From Acinetobacter bereziniae LMG 1003 = CIP 70.12 (GTDB lineage: Bacteria > Pseudomonadota > Gammaproteobacteria > Pseudomonadales > Moraxellaceae), in assembly GCF_000368925.1 (NCBI RefSeq), contig NZ_KB849756.1, forward strand, positions 1,587,948-1,651,947: a stretch of 64,000 bases of DNA, read 5' to 3'. A program made the translations under genes and the position numbers. Positions 35,695 through 45,484 of the stretch are shown piece after piece. How positions within the stretch are numbered: position 1 is the first letter of the stretch; every line of letters begins with the position of its first letter. Below the pieces are notes generated by a model. It was not told the origin of the DNA and searched no databases. It saw only the letters and a program-made list of their open reading frames with translations.

Positions 35695-37181
35695 TGCGTT
35701 GGTCCAAAGATCACTTTGCTCAAATCACGTTGTACACGTCTACGCTTGGTGATCGGGTGATCCGCTGTAATTTCACCTTTGTTGACTGCTGCTCTGCTGT
35801 CATTTCTGCTTTTAAAATCATGTGATGCTGCAGATGGAGTATGGCTGGCATTGGCTTTTTGACGAGAACGGCGACTACGTGACTCTTGTTCTTTGACTAG
35901 TGGTTCAATCTCGGTTGAAACAGTTTTCACTTCTTCAACAACAGGAGATTCAGCTAACTTTTTACGGCTTTTTGCTCGTTGACGATTATAACTACTGATT
36001 GCACGCTCTTTTTCATCACTAGACATGGTTTGGTAAGCTTCCCACCAAGCCCCCATACCGTTGGTCGTCGAATCACCAGACTTTTCTCTTAACAGTAAAA
36101 AGTCAAATCCAGCACGGAAACGCGCATGCCCTGACAGCGCTTCAATTTGTTGCGGTTTTGGATTTAACAGACGTGTCTGCATTTCCCAAACCTCACGGAT
36201 AAACGTCTCCGCAAATCGAGGGATAATGGTCCGCGTCGCTTGTCGTTTTAAAACATCCAAACCTGCTTGTGCGCGGGCTTCTGCCGCAACTACACCTTTA
36301 GCCTGATAAAAATCACAACGTGCTAAAAAATTGTTCCAAAGTAACACGGCATAGAAAAAAGCAGGATTGATGGTTTTGCCAATTTGAATTCGCTGGTCAG
36401 TATTTTTTGCTGCACGCTCCATAAATTGAGTAATTTCAGGGCTAATATCAGCAAATAATTGTTTCCAAATACCAAACTCGATCAACATTGGCATGACACG
36501 ATGTAAATGTCCCATCGTGAATAGTTTTTGTGATTCATCGTATAAACGGTGTGGAGAAACATCACGCAAAAGCTGCGTCATCTCTTGGGTAAAAATTTTT
36601 AAAATTTTAGGATCGATACTGAAATTTAATTTTGCCGCAAAACGCAATGTACGCAACATACGTACAGGATCTTCTTCAAAACGTAGAGTCGGATCACCCA
36701 ATAATCTTAAAGTTTTGGTTTTTATATCATCAATGGCATTACAAAAATCAAGCACTTCACCCTTACGTGGTTGATAATACATCGCATTGATAGAAAAATC
36801 GCGACGTGCAAAATCTTGCTCGATGGTTCCCCAGTTATTATCACGCAGAATCATGCCTTGAGCCGAAGTGATCGCTTTCTTGGGTGGGGCACGAAATGTT
36901 GCGACTTCAATCAATTCACGACCAGAATAGACATGTGCCAATTCAAAACGTCGACCGATAATTCGACAACGACGACCGAAAACTTCTTTGACTTGCGATG
37001 GCGTTGCATTGGTCACAGCATCGAAGTCTTTCGGATTTAAGCCGAGCATTAAATCACGCACACCTCCACCGACTATATAAGCCTCATAGCCAGCTTTGGT
37101 TAAAGAATCAATAACATCTAAAATGGAAGAAGGTAATTGAGCGGTGGATAATCCACACTTTGACGCACGCAAAGTTTGCAA
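35691..37181 (-). CDS. pcnB: Poly(A) polymerase I
   Basis: Adds 3' poly(A) tails to bacterial RNA, marking them for decay. The nucleotidyltransferase head is YIVGGGVRDLMLGLNPKDFD (DxD-type metal site), followed by RRDFSINAMYY and the RLLGDPTLRFEEDPVRMLR block. The C-terminal 90 residues are Arg/Lys/Ser-rich and disordered, as in E. coli PcnB. The start is a TTG, supported by AGGAG about 10 nt upstream; no in-frame ATG is close. First gene of the pcnB-folK-panB-panC operon. Length 496 aa. Confidence 0.94.
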   Translation of the reverse strand: MQTLRASKCGLSTAQLPSSILDVIDSLTKAGYEAYIVGGGVRDLMLGLNPKDFDAVTNATPSQVKEVFGRRCRIIGRRFELAHVYSGRELIEVATFRAPPKKAITSAQGMILRDNNWGTIEQDFARRDFSINAMYYQPRKGEVLDFCNAIDDIKTKTLRLLGDPTLRFEEDPVRMLRTLRFAAKLNFSIDPKILKIFTQEMTQLLRDVSPHRLYDESQKLFTMGHLHRVMPMLIEFGIWKQLFADISPEITQFMERAAKNTDQRIQIGKTINPAFFYAVLLWNNFLARCDFYQAKGVVAAEARAQAGLDVLKRQATRTIIPRFAETFIREVWEMQTRLLNPKPQQIEALSGHARFRAGFDFLLLREKSGDSTTNGMGAWWEAYQTMSSDEKERAISSYNRQRAKSRKKLAESPVVEEVKTVSTEIEPLVKEQESRSRRSRQKANASHTPSAASHDFKSRNDSRAAVNKGEITADHPITKRRRVQRDLSKVIFGPTQ

Positions 37182-37379
37182 AAGACACTGTCTCCTACGT
37201 CAGGACGTAAAAATCATAATTGTGCTAATCATATCGCTTACACAGCTAAAGGGCAATTTGATTCTCGCAATCTTGCATTGAAATTGTGATCCTTAAATGA
37301 TTGATCTCAATTTTAAGCTTGCATGTTTTTTAACAATACTTTATTTCAGATCAATGACGTTTAGCTTTGATTTTGACAT

Positions 37380-38575
37380 CCTCATTCCCTTAAAAGAGGG
37401 TGATTCCTCCTGCGAGACGCTCATGTCCGAGCGCAAGAATATTCATTGCCGAGTTTATATCTCGATCATGGAGCGTACCGCACTCCATGCACTGCCATTC
37501 TCTTATTCCAAGACCCATCCTACCTTTCGGACTACTGAGCCGTGAGCTACAGCACGAACACGTTTGGGTGGTATACGCTTCATTGACTTCTTCAAACCAC
37601 ACTCCTGCGTTCTCGCATTTATACTTGAGCATTGTTCTTAGTGTTGTCCAACTGGCATCTAGCACTGATTTAGCTAATTTAGTTTGTGCGAGTGCTTTGG
37701 CATTCACATTGCCAACGAAGATTGCTGCATGTTCATTTACCAATTTACGGCTGAATTGATGCAGCATATTTTGACGGATATTTTTAATCTTAGCGTGAAT
37801 TGCTTTGACACGTTTGTTATTTTTTGCTCGTTGAGCAATGCCAAGTTTTTGTTCATATTCATGATAGATTTTAGGTGCTTTGAGCTTTATGCCATCTGAA
37901 CAAGTGGCTAAGTCTTTCAAACCTAAGTCTATGCCTATTGAGGTTTTAGCTTCTGATTTGATTATTGGAATAGCTTCTACAACTAAACATACATACCAAC
38001 GACCACGGGCATCTTCCACAAACGAGCCTGTTTTAACATTGTATTTGCTTAATTCGTAACTATCCCAAAGCCTGAATTGATGCTTACCATACTGCACATA
38101 ACCATCGGCATACTTGATTGCTACCTTTTTGAATGGTATCCAACCGAGTGAACGCCTTGCTGATTTTTTATGACTGACACGCCATTTTAATTTTGCTTTT
38201 TTGAATTGCTTTCTTCGTGTAATGAGTTCTTCTGTTATGGCTTGAATGGTTTGACTATGCAAATTACATTCTTTTGATGTGCCTTTGGTGTACTTGGCAA
38301 TGTCGTATGCTGAAAAGAATTGTTGTGTGCGTTGTAGATGCTTGAAACACAAATCATTGACGAAATTCCAGACGAAATTGACTTCGGTCGCTAGTTAGTC
38401 TAGTGCCTTGCAATGTTTGTCTTTTATACGTAATTTAAGTGTTTTCATAGCATTATATTAACAAAAACTTTTCATGAAAAATGATATTATTATATTAAAA
38501 CGACATTTCATGTCGTATGGTTTACGCTATTCGCTTATATCCTCGGGCTAAACCCCGAGGTTTTACGCTCCGATG
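37380..38575 (-). mobile_element. Decayed IS200/IS605-type (IS1341-like) element carrying only tnpB
   Basis: A tnpB gene with structured flanks and no tnpA. The presumed left end (38449-38575) contains hairpins TTTTCATGAAAA (38469-38480), ACGACAT/ATGTCGT (38500-38516) and CCTCGGG/CCCGAGG (38541-38560). The right end lies just after the stop codon (about 37380-37389, GGGAATGAGG on the minus strand). Exact ends are not determinable by eye. It sits between pcnB and comEA, disrupting no obvious gene. Confidence 0.7.
37390..38448 (-). pseudogene. tnpB: tnpB (RNA-guided nuclease, IS605 OrfB) with a premature stop
   Basis: Restoring one codon gives a 353-residue TnpB. From the ATG at 38448 the reading frame is MKTLKLRIKDKHCKALD, then TAA (38397-38395, codon 18), then the frame continues without further stops. 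An internal TTG at 38352 could restart translation without the first 32 residues. RuvC motifs in restored numbering: D174 (GIDLGLKD), a Gly at the usual Glu position (IFVGNVNAKAL, 246), and D330 (HDRDINSAM). The zinc fingers CSCC and CMEC are intact. E290 in VNEAYTTQ may replace the catalytic Glu. The domain looks recently intact. Confidence 0.85.
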
Positions 38576-38600
38576 GATAAAAACAATATAAGATGATTGA

Positions 38601-39074
38601 TTATATTCCAAGTTGGTTTTTGTTTTTCTCATAAAGTGAAGGACCAATCCCTTTGACATTCTTTAGCTCTTCCACATTTTTAAACTTTCCGTACTGATTT
38701 CGATAATCAATAATGGCTTGTGCTTTCTTTGCACCAACCCCACTTAACTGCTGTAATTGGATGACATTGGCACTGTTCAAATTTATTTTTGGACTGGAAG
38801 CGGATGGAACCTGTGCTGAAGAAGCCTGTCCTTTTCTTCCCAAATGAGTTTGGGAAGGCTGGATATTGGGGCGTGAAAGATAGTAATTGTCATCTACTTT
38901 TTTTAACTGAGCATCTTGTGCTTGTTGCTCAGCTTTCCATTTTAAATAAGCCTGATCAAATTTCTGTGCATGTGACATCACAGTCATACCCAATAAAGCT
39001 AGGTATAACCCACTCAAAAGCACAGATTTATTTAATTTAACTATACAATTTATCACATATTTAAAACGACTCAT
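38601..39074 (-). CDS. comEA: ComEA-type helix-hairpin-helix DNA-binding protein
   Basis: A periplasmic protein that binds incoming DNA for natural transformation. From the ATG at 39074 it has 157 aa: a signal sequence (SVLLSGLYLALLGMTVMSHA), a polar linker, and a C-terminal HhH domain (INLNSANVIQLQQLSGVGA, then FKNVEELKNVKGIG). The start lies 7 bp after mazG. It is shorter than Gram-positive ComEA, lacking the membrane-anchor repeat region, as is usual in Acinetobacter. Confidence 0.9.
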   Translation of the reverse strand: MSRFKYVINCIVKLNKSVLLSGLYLALLGMTVMSHAQKFDQAYLKWKAEQQAQDAQLKKVDDNYYLSRPNIQPSQTHLGRKGQASSAQVPSASSPKINLNSANVIQLQQLSGVGAKKAQAIIDYRNQYGKFKNVEELKNVKGIGPSLYEKNKNQLGI

Positions 39075-39081
39075 GATGTTC

Positions 39082-39846
39082 CTAATGTTGTAATTTTTGC
39101 TTTGCTTCATCCCATAATTGATCCATTTCAGTCAAAGTCACTTCTTCTATTTTTTTGTTTTTAGAATTGATTTGTTCTTCAATATAAGCAAAGCGTGATT
39201 TAAATTTAAAAATGGTGGTTAAAAGTGCCATTTCGCTCGAGATATTCAGTTTACGCCCAACATTGATTAAAGAAAATAAACAATCACCAAATTCTTCGAT
39301 AATTTTTTCAGACTCTCCCGCTTGCATGGCTTCTTCAAACTCAGCCAACTCCTCTCTGACCTTGTCATAAGCTTGCGTAACATCGGGGAAATCGAACCCC
39401 ACTTTTGCCACATTTTTTTGAATATTTTCTGCCTGAGTCAACGCTGGTCCATGTTTTACCGTATCTAATCGGGATTGAACTTTACCCTGCTTTTCCTGTT
39501 TTTTTATTTCTTGCCATAATGACGATACTTGTTCTGGGGTTAAATTTTCAAATTTTTGCTTTTGGAATACATGTGGATGACGTCTAATTAATTTCTGACA
39601 AATTGCATCAACCACGTCGTTAAAATCAAATGCACCTTGTTCACTGTACATTTGTGACTGAAAAACGACTTGGAGTAATAAATCCCCCAATTCATTTTTA
39701 ATCTCATCAATATTTCCAGAACGCACAGCCTCTTCGACTTCATAAGCTTCTTCAATCGCAAATTGAGTTAGGCTTTCTGGGGTTTGTTCACGATCCCAAG
39801 GACACTCTGTACGTAACTGTTTCATGATGGCTAATAACTGTTCCAT
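39082..39846 (-). CDS. mazG: Nucleoside triphosphate pyrophosphohydrolase MazG
   Basis: Hydrolyses NTPs to NMP and PPi; linked to stress and ppGpp control in E. coli. The ATG at 39846 follows AAAGGA by 7 nt, giving 254 aa (in-frame sequence upstream to 39924 lacks support). Two MazG repeats are visible: CPWDREQTPESLTQFAIEEAYEVEEA with ELGDLLLQVVFQ, then a second EELAEFEEAM/EEFGDCLFSLINVGR block. comEA follows by 7 bp. relA lies in the same neighbourhood. Confidence 0.93.
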   Translation of the reverse strand: MEQLLAIMKQLRTECPWDREQTPESLTQFAIEEAYEVEEAVRSGNIDEIKNELGDLLLQVVFQSQMYSEQGAFDFNDVVDAICQKLIRRHPHVFQKQKFENLTPEQVSSLWQEIKKQEKQGKVQSRLDTVKHGPALTQAENIQKNVAKVGFDFPDVTQAYDKVREELAEFEEAMQAGESEKIIEEFGDCLFSLINVGRKLNISSEMALLTTIFKFKSRFAYIEEQINSKNKKIEEVTLTEMDQLWDEAKQKLQH

Positions 39847-39952
39847 TTTATGTCCTTTAAGATCAATAACAAATGACGGTACAACGCTTGTTGTTGCGAA
39901 TATTTTATGTTCAACTCTTTGCAATTAAAAAATAAAATTGAAGGATGTTGTA

Positions 39953-40735
39953 ATGAGCCAAAGTATATTCATTAGTGGAGCAGCACAAGGCATTGGGGCT
40001 GCAATCGCACGTCTATTCTACCAACAAGGTTACCAAGTTGGTATTTATGATATCAATGAAGTACAAGCGCAAGCCTTAGCAGATCAATTGGGTCATAACG
40101 CCAAAGCTGGAAAATTGGATGTTCGTGATTATGCACAATGGCAAAAAGCATTAGCAGAATTTTCTGAGTGGGCTCAAGGCTTAAATATTTTAGTCAATAA
40201 TGCGGGCATTCTTTATTCAGGTGATTTTGAAAAAACAGACATTCAAGCACATCAAAGCACGATTGATATCAATGTGAATGGCGTACTCAATGGTTGCCAT
40301 GCTGCATTTCCCTACCTTAAAGAAGCTAAATTTGCTCGTGTCATCAACCTTTCTTCAGCATCAGCCATCTATGGTCAGGCTGATTTAGTTTCTTATTCTG
40401 CCAGTAAATTTGCGGTACGTGGCATTACAGAAGGTTTAGATATCGAATGGCAAAAATATGGCATTCGTGTACTTGATGTCATGCCACTCTTTGTTCAGAC
40501 GGCGATGGTCAAGGATATGGATTCTGGTGCGATTCAAAATATTGGTGTTAGTCTTTCTCCGCAAGATGTTGCAGAACAGGTATTTGCTCAGGTGAAAGCC
40601 AAAGGTACACTTTTCACAGCAACACATCGCCCAGTGGGATTAAAGACCAAGGTCATGTTTACACTTTCTGCAATTAGCCCTCAATTTATCAATCGCTTGA
40701 GTAATTTGATCCTTACACGAAAGCCTAAAAGTTGA
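39953..40735 (+). CDS. Short-chain dehydrogenase/reductase
   Basis: A classical SDR, 260 aa. The cofactor motif GAAQGIGAAIA, DVRD, NNAGILYSG and the catalytic Ser/Tyr/Lys region (INLSSASAIYGQADLVSYSASKFAV) are complete. The ATG at 39953 follows AAGGA by 7 nt; a TTG at 39938 is less likely. The substrate is unknown. It is monocistronic within a minus-strand block, and shares a terminator with relA. Confidence 0.9.
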   Translation: MSQSIFISGAAQGIGAAIARLFYQQGYQVGIYDINEVQAQALADQLGHNAKAGKLDVRDYAQWQKALAEFSEWAQGLNILVNNAGILYSGDFEKTDIQAHQSTIDINVNGVLNGCHAAFPYLKEAKFARVINLSSASAIYGQADLVSYSASKFAVRGITEGLDIEWQKYGIRVLDVMPLFVQTAMVKDMDSGAIQNIGVSLSPQDVAEQVFAQVKAKGTLFTATHRPVGLKTKVMFTLSAISPQFINRLSNLILTRKPKS

Positions 40736-40802
40736 GTTGCATAAAATTAAAAACGAATCAAACCATTTTGCTTAACCATTTCAATATATTCTTGTAAGCC
40801 AT

Positions 40803-40832
40803 AAAAAAACTCGCATTTAGCGAGTTTTTTTA
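40803..40832. terminator. Bidirectional terminator between SDR and relA
   Basis: AAAAAAACTCGC and GCGAGTTTTTTT pair around ATTTA, with T-runs on both strands, in the convergent gap. Confidence 0.9.
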
Positions 40833-40869
40833 TGGCTTCAATGAGTGAGTCTAATCAATGCAATCCTGT

Positions 40870-43176
40870 TTAGTTCCCTTGAACCAAACGGCGTGCACTG
40901 ATAATACCTGGTTGTTGCTCCAAACGAGCGAGCAAGCGAGACAATTGCGCCAAGCCTTTAACCTCAATCAACAATTTCATATTCGCAATACCATCTGCTT
41001 CTGAAATCGTATTGACTTGGCGAATATTGATTTGGTCAGAGAAAATCACTTGAGTCAAATCTTTGAGCAATCCACGACGATCATAGGCTTCCACAACGAT
41101 TTGAACACTTTGCCCACGCGTTGGTTGCATTTCCCAATCCGCTTCGACTGCACGGTCAGGTTCTAACTTAATCATCCGCATATAATCAGGACAAGCAACT
41201 TTATGGATACTTACACCACGATTTAAGGTGATATAACCTGCAATCGACTCACCATGAACAGGTTGGCAACATTGCGCAATGTGCAATTCAACATTATCCA
41301 AACCATCAATTAAAATACCATGTGCAGACAACGTATGGCTTGCGCGTGGATTTAATGTAGGTTTCAGTACAAGTTCTGGTTCATCCTGATCCAAATGCAT
41401 ATGGCGGTTGACTTGATTAATCAACGCATGAAGACTGATATCACCACTGACCAGTGAAACCAAAATATCATCGCCAGATTTCACATTGAAGTGATTGCAG
41501 TAATCACTTAAATCAATACTTTTTGGATGAATCGCTAAACGTGAAAGCTCTTTATTTAACAACTCACGTCCAACTTCCAAGTTCTTACTACGATCTTGTT
41601 GTCTAAACCAATGACGAAGTTTATCTCGTGCACGAGCAGTCTTGATATAGCCCAATGAATTGACCAACCAATCACGGTTTGGCTCACGGTCTTTTTTGGT
41701 TAAAATCTCAACCTGTTCGCCCGTTTTCAAGGTATAAGTCAATGGTACATAACGTTGATTTACCCGTGCTGCATAGCACTTGTTACCAACTTCTGTATGC
41801 ACATGATAGGCAAAATCAAGCACTGTAGAGCCACGGGGTAACTCTTTAATATCTCCATCACGGCTGAAGACATAGATCTTTTCAAAACCCTCAAAATCTT
41901 GGATTTGTTCAAAATCTTCAGTTTCATCTTCATTAGGATGCGCACTGGTTTCAGTACGTTCCTGATAATGTTCCAATACCGCACGTAAAGAATGTAGACG
42001 ATGATTAAATGAATAATCTGTCGTTTTAGAACCTTCTTTATAATTGAAATGTGAACATACCCCAAGTTCCGCTTCTTCATGCATTTCTTTGGTACGAATT
42101 TGAATTTCCAAAGATTTGTTTTCAGCAATTACCGCCGTATGCAATGAGCGATAACCATTGGCTTTCGGATTGGTAATATAGTCATCAAATTGATGTGGGA
42201 TATGACGCCAAATTTGATGAACGATGCCCAAGGCGTGATAACACTCAGCAACCGATTTGACCAACACCCGTAAAGCACGAATATCATAGAGCTGATCAAA
42301 GCTTAGGTTTTTACTCTTCATCTTCCGGTAGATTGAGTAAATATGTTTCACCCGCCCTGATATTTCAGCTTCAATATCATGGTCAGCCAGTTCGCTTTTA
42401 AGTTTTTCTACCACAAATTGAATATATTGCTCTCGTTCTAAACGCTTTTCATTCAGTAATGAGGCAATTTCTTTATAGCGTTCAGGTGCCAGATAACGGA
42501 AAGCGAGGTCTTCCAACTCCCACTTTAACTGAGCAATCCCCAGACGATGCGCCAATGGAGAGTAGATGGTTAAAATTTCTCGTGCGACACGCTCTTGGCG
42601 CTCTTTAGAAGAATGTGCCAATTCACGAAGCGCAAAAGTACGTTCAGCCAATTTAATCAACACCACACGCACATCTTCTGTGACAGAAATCAGCATCTTA
42701 TAAATGCCTGTCAAATGCTCACGTTGATTGTTATTAAAATGGTCTTCTAAACGTTTATTTTTTTCAATCAGTTCAGACAGTTTACCCATTGCCAAAGTGC
42801 CTTTGACAAGATTGTAAACCTGTTCCCCACACTGCTGCTGAATTTCCTCTAAAGTGGTGAGATCTTCACGCACACTACGATAGAGTACTGCTGCTGCCAG
42901 TGTGTCTTCGTCTACATGCAAGTGTGCAAGAATATCTGCCATCCCAATACCTGTAGCAAAGGTATTGGTTCGTGAATTTACTGTGGTCGCCAATTCTTTT
43001 TGTAATACTAATTGTGCAACTTCTTCTAACTGTTTTAGTTCAGCACCGTCTAAAATTCCACGCACCCGATCTAGCCAAGTTGCTAGAGCTTGTTGCGCTT
43101 CATCGGCATGCTCTACAGTCGCTTCCTCTGATAGCTCATTGAGCTGATCAGGAAGTTGCTCACGTACTGTGACCAT
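40870..43176 (-). CDS. relA: (p)ppGpp synthetase RelA
   Basis: The ribosome-linked alarmone synthetase of the stringent response, 768 aa. The N-terminal hydrolase domain is degenerate: the HD pair of SpoT is replaced in AAVLYRSVREDL, so it should only synthesise. The synthetase domain (YDIRALRVLV, GYRSLHTAV, IQIRTKEMHEEAE) is intact, followed by TGS (DFAYHVHTEVGNKC), a zinc-finger-like region and a C-terminal ACT domain. It stands beside rlmD, mazG and cysM, the gene order also seen in Pseudomonas. Confidence 0.95.
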   Translation of the reverse strand: MVTVREQLPDQLNELSEEATVEHADEAQQALATWLDRVRGILDGAELKQLEEVAQLVLQKELATTVNSRTNTFATGIGMADILAHLHVDEDTLAAAVLYRSVREDLTTLEEIQQQCGEQVYNLVKGTLAMGKLSELIEKNKRLEDHFNNNQREHLTGIYKMLISVTEDVRVVLIKLAERTFALRELAHSSKERQERVAREILTIYSPLAHRLGIAQLKWELEDLAFRYLAPERYKEIASLLNEKRLEREQYIQFVVEKLKSELADHDIEAEISGRVKHIYSIYRKMKSKNLSFDQLYDIRALRVLVKSVAECYHALGIVHQIWRHIPHQFDDYITNPKANGYRSLHTAVIAENKSLEIQIRTKEMHEEAELGVCSHFNYKEGSKTTDYSFNHRLHSLRAVLEHYQERTETSAHPNEDETEDFEQIQDFEGFEKIYVFSRDGDIKELPRGSTVLDFAYHVHTEVGNKCYAARVNQRYVPLTYTLKTGEQVEILTKKDREPNRDWLVNSLGYIKTARARDKLRHWFRQQDRSKNLEVGRELLNKELSRLAIHPKSIDLSDYCNHFNVKSGDDILVSLVSGDISLHALINQVNRHMHLDQDEPELVLKPTLNPRASHTLSAHGILIDGLDNVELHIAQCCQPVHGESIAGYITLNRGVSIHKVACPDYMRMIKLEPDRAVEADWEMQPTRGQSVQIVVEAYDRRGLLKDLTQVIFSDQINIRQVNTISEADGIANMKLLIEVKGLAQLSRLLARLEQQPGIISARRLVQGN

Positions 43177-43203
43177 ACCCTACTCCTCTAACTCTATATT
43201 TCA

Positions 43204-44598
43204 TTATAAATCGTTTATCTCTAGTTTCTTTTCAAATAAAGCGATGGATTCAACATGTCCAGTATGTGTAAACATGTCCATTACACCTGCCTTTTTTAGC
43301 TGATAACCGTGTTGCACCAAAATCCCTGCATCCCTCGCTAAAGTCGCTGGATTACACGATACATAAACGATTCTTTTCGCACCAAATTTAGGGAGATAAT
43401 GCATAACCTGCTCAGCTCCCGCACGAGGTGGGTCAATCAATAATGCATCAAATCCTTGATTTGCCCAAGAATAATGCGAAAAGTCTTTTGTTAAATCTTG
43501 TGAATAGAATTTAACATTGCTGATACGATTGTTCAGTGCGTTTTCTGTACCACGCGTCACCATCGCCTCACTTCCCTCCACCGCAACAACTTTGCCTGTG
43601 TCACCCACACATTTTGCAAGCGGAAGAGAAAAATTACCTAATCCACAAAAAAGATCTAAAACTTTTTCACCTTGCTTTAACTCAAGCAAATCACATGCCA
43701 GTTTGACCATTTGCGGATTTACTGTCGGATTGACTTGGGTAAAATCGGTAGGATTAAACGCAAAATCAACATCAAAATCATTTAAGCGATAATGTAAATA
43801 CATCGCTGCATCAACATCATCGACCCGATGGACACTTTCAACCCCTGCAGGTTGCAAATACAACTGCCATTGCTTCTGTAACGCATATTGTTGCAATAGG
43901 TTGACATCATGCTGTTTTAATTTTTCAGTATGGCGAACCAGTAAAGAAATTTCACAATCCCCTTTGGCTAATTCTATATGACCAATACTGCTTTTGCCTT
44001 TTAGACTTTCGAGTAATGCCTTAATTTCAGGTAAGGCTTGATCCAGTTGAAGGTCTAAGATTTTACAGGTCTGGATTTCAGTGAGATGGTTGCTTTGAGC
44101 TTCCCGAAAGCCCATCAATAATTTATTTTGTTTGGGCAAAAACCGTACACCAATCCGTGCTTTATGACGATAATCGACACGTGTAGAGCGCAGTGGTGAC
44201 AACCATTGCGCTGGTTCTAAACCTGCAAAATGACTGAGATGGGATTTTAACACATCCTGTTTTAAGCGAATTTGCTCATCAGGATGAATGTGTTGCATAT
44301 TACATCCACCACAAGTCCCGAAATGCGGACAAATGGGTTCAATACGATAATGGTTTGGCTCACTCAGTAATTCAATACTGTCAGCTTCTTCAAGTTTTGA
44401 AACCTGACGTGTGATTTGAGCTTTAACGGTTTCACCAGGCAATGCGTAGCGAATAAAAACTTTTTTACCTTGTTTTTCCGTTGGATGGGAAAACTCAGTC
44501 CCGTAATGTGCAATCCCTCGCCCCTCATGTGACAATCGTTCAACTTTAAAAACATATTGAGGAAGTTGAGATGGTCGAGGTTTGGCTCTATGCTTCAA
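43204..44598 (-). CDS. rlmD: 23S rRNA (uracil-1939-C5) methyltransferase RlmD
   Basis: An iron-sulfur RNA methyltransferase (464 aa). A TRAM domain opens the protein (VERLSHEGRGIAHYG); cluster cysteines are in CPHFGTCGGCNMQH; the SAM site is VLDLFCGLGNFSLP; and the catalytic nucleophile sits in YVSCNPATLARD. It lies between relA and the exonuclease gene with short spacers (28 and 9 bp), so probably one transcript. Confidence 0.95.
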   Translation of the reverse strand: MKHRAKPRPSQLPQYVFKVERLSHEGRGIAHYGTEFSHPTEKQGKKVFIRYALPGETVKAQITRQVSKLEEADSIELLSEPNHYRIEPICPHFGTCGGCNMQHIHPDEQIRLKQDVLKSHLSHFAGLEPAQWLSPLRSTRVDYRHKARIGVRFLPKQNKLLMGFREAQSNHLTEIQTCKILDLQLDQALPEIKALLESLKGKSSIGHIELAKGDCEISLLVRHTEKLKQHDVNLLQQYALQKQWQLYLQPAGVESVHRVDDVDAAMYLHYRLNDFDVDFAFNPTDFTQVNPTVNPQMVKLACDLLELKQGEKVLDLFCGLGNFSLPLAKCVGDTGKVVAVEGSEAMVTRGTENALNNRISNVKFYSQDLTKDFSHYSWANQGFDALLIDPPRAGAEQVMHYLPKFGAKRIVYVSCNPATLARDAGILVQHGYQLKKAGVMDMFTHTGHVESIALFEKKLEINDL

Positions 44599-44606
44599 AG
44601 GAATAC

Positions 44607-45428
44607 CTAATTGGGTGTGGAGGAAAAATCTGCCTGAGTAAATTCAGTAAGTTGTGACATTTCACGCCAAACATTTAAAAACTCATGTTGCTGAGGTTGT
44701 CCTTGTAAATAATGAATCGAAGCTTGAACCCACAAACGGTGATCTTGCAAAGTGATCTGTCCTTTTAACAAGGACCAACGCAAATAAATCAACCAGGTAT
44801 TTAAAACATCACCCTCGCAATAACTGGTCAATTTTAGCCATTGCTGGGTCTTCACATATTCAGGGACAAAATAACCTGAGATACCACGTTTGCCGGGATA
44901 ACCTAGCAAATGCGCAACATCATCCAATTTCTGAAAATGACGCCCATTAAACATCGCCATCACATCCATTAAATCAACATGACGGTTGTGGTATCGATTC
45001 TGGTAGTTATTATACCTTTTTTGCGTGTCAATCTCACCTTGATCGAACAAACTTGGTGCAGATAATCCGTGATACATCGAACGGAATAAAATCACAGGTA
45101 AATCAAACTGTGAGCCATTCCAACTCACCAAAGTCGGATGACGCTTATCAAAAATAGATAAAAATTTTTGTAAAATTTCGGCTTCGGTATAATGTTCTCG
45201 GCTAAATGAAAAGAGCTTCATCGCCCCATTTTCATCAATCCATAAACCTGAAATGCAGACAATTTCATGCAAAGCCAAACGTTGAAAATCCATACCAGAT
45301 TCTTGACGGCGTAACTTGGCAAGTGCTTGCTCTAAATCATCTTCAGCTAAGTCCAATCCATACAAATGCGCCCCAGATTTGAGATCTGTTAGGGTTTCAA
45401 TATCAAAAACTAAAACAGGAAGACGCAT
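44607..45428 (-). CDS. Predicted 3'-5' exonuclease (PolB-exonuclease-like)
   Basis: A 273-residue DnaQ-fold protein: VFDIETLTDL holds D9 and E11, with NGSQFDLPVILFR and the later YCEGDVLNTWLIYLRW carrying further acidic ligands. It matches the family of predicted 3'-5' exonucleases related to the PolB proofreading domain. Its substrate is not known. It is 9 bp upstream of rlmD in the transcription order. Confidence 0.87.
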   Translation of the reverse strand: MRLPVLVFDIETLTDLKSGAHLYGLDLAEDDLEQALAKLRRQESGMDFQRLALHEIVCISGLWIDENGAMKLFSFSREHYTEAEILQKFLSIFDKRHPTLVSWNGSQFDLPVILFRSMYHGLSAPSLFDQGEIDTQKRYNNYQNRYHNRHVDLMDVMAMFNGRHFQKLDDVAHLLGYPGKRGISGYFVPEYVKTQQWLKLTSYCEGDVLNTWLIYLRWSLLKGQITLQDHRLWVQASIHYLQGQPQQHEFLNVWREMSQLTEFTQADFSSTPN

Positions 45429-45484
45429 ATAACTTACTCAATTACTCTCTAGTGATCATGAAATCATGGATCGACTTAAAACCA

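Noticed and set aside
37297..37899. Plus-strand frames across the tnpB element
   Set aside because: They mirror tnpB coding sequence and have no independent support.
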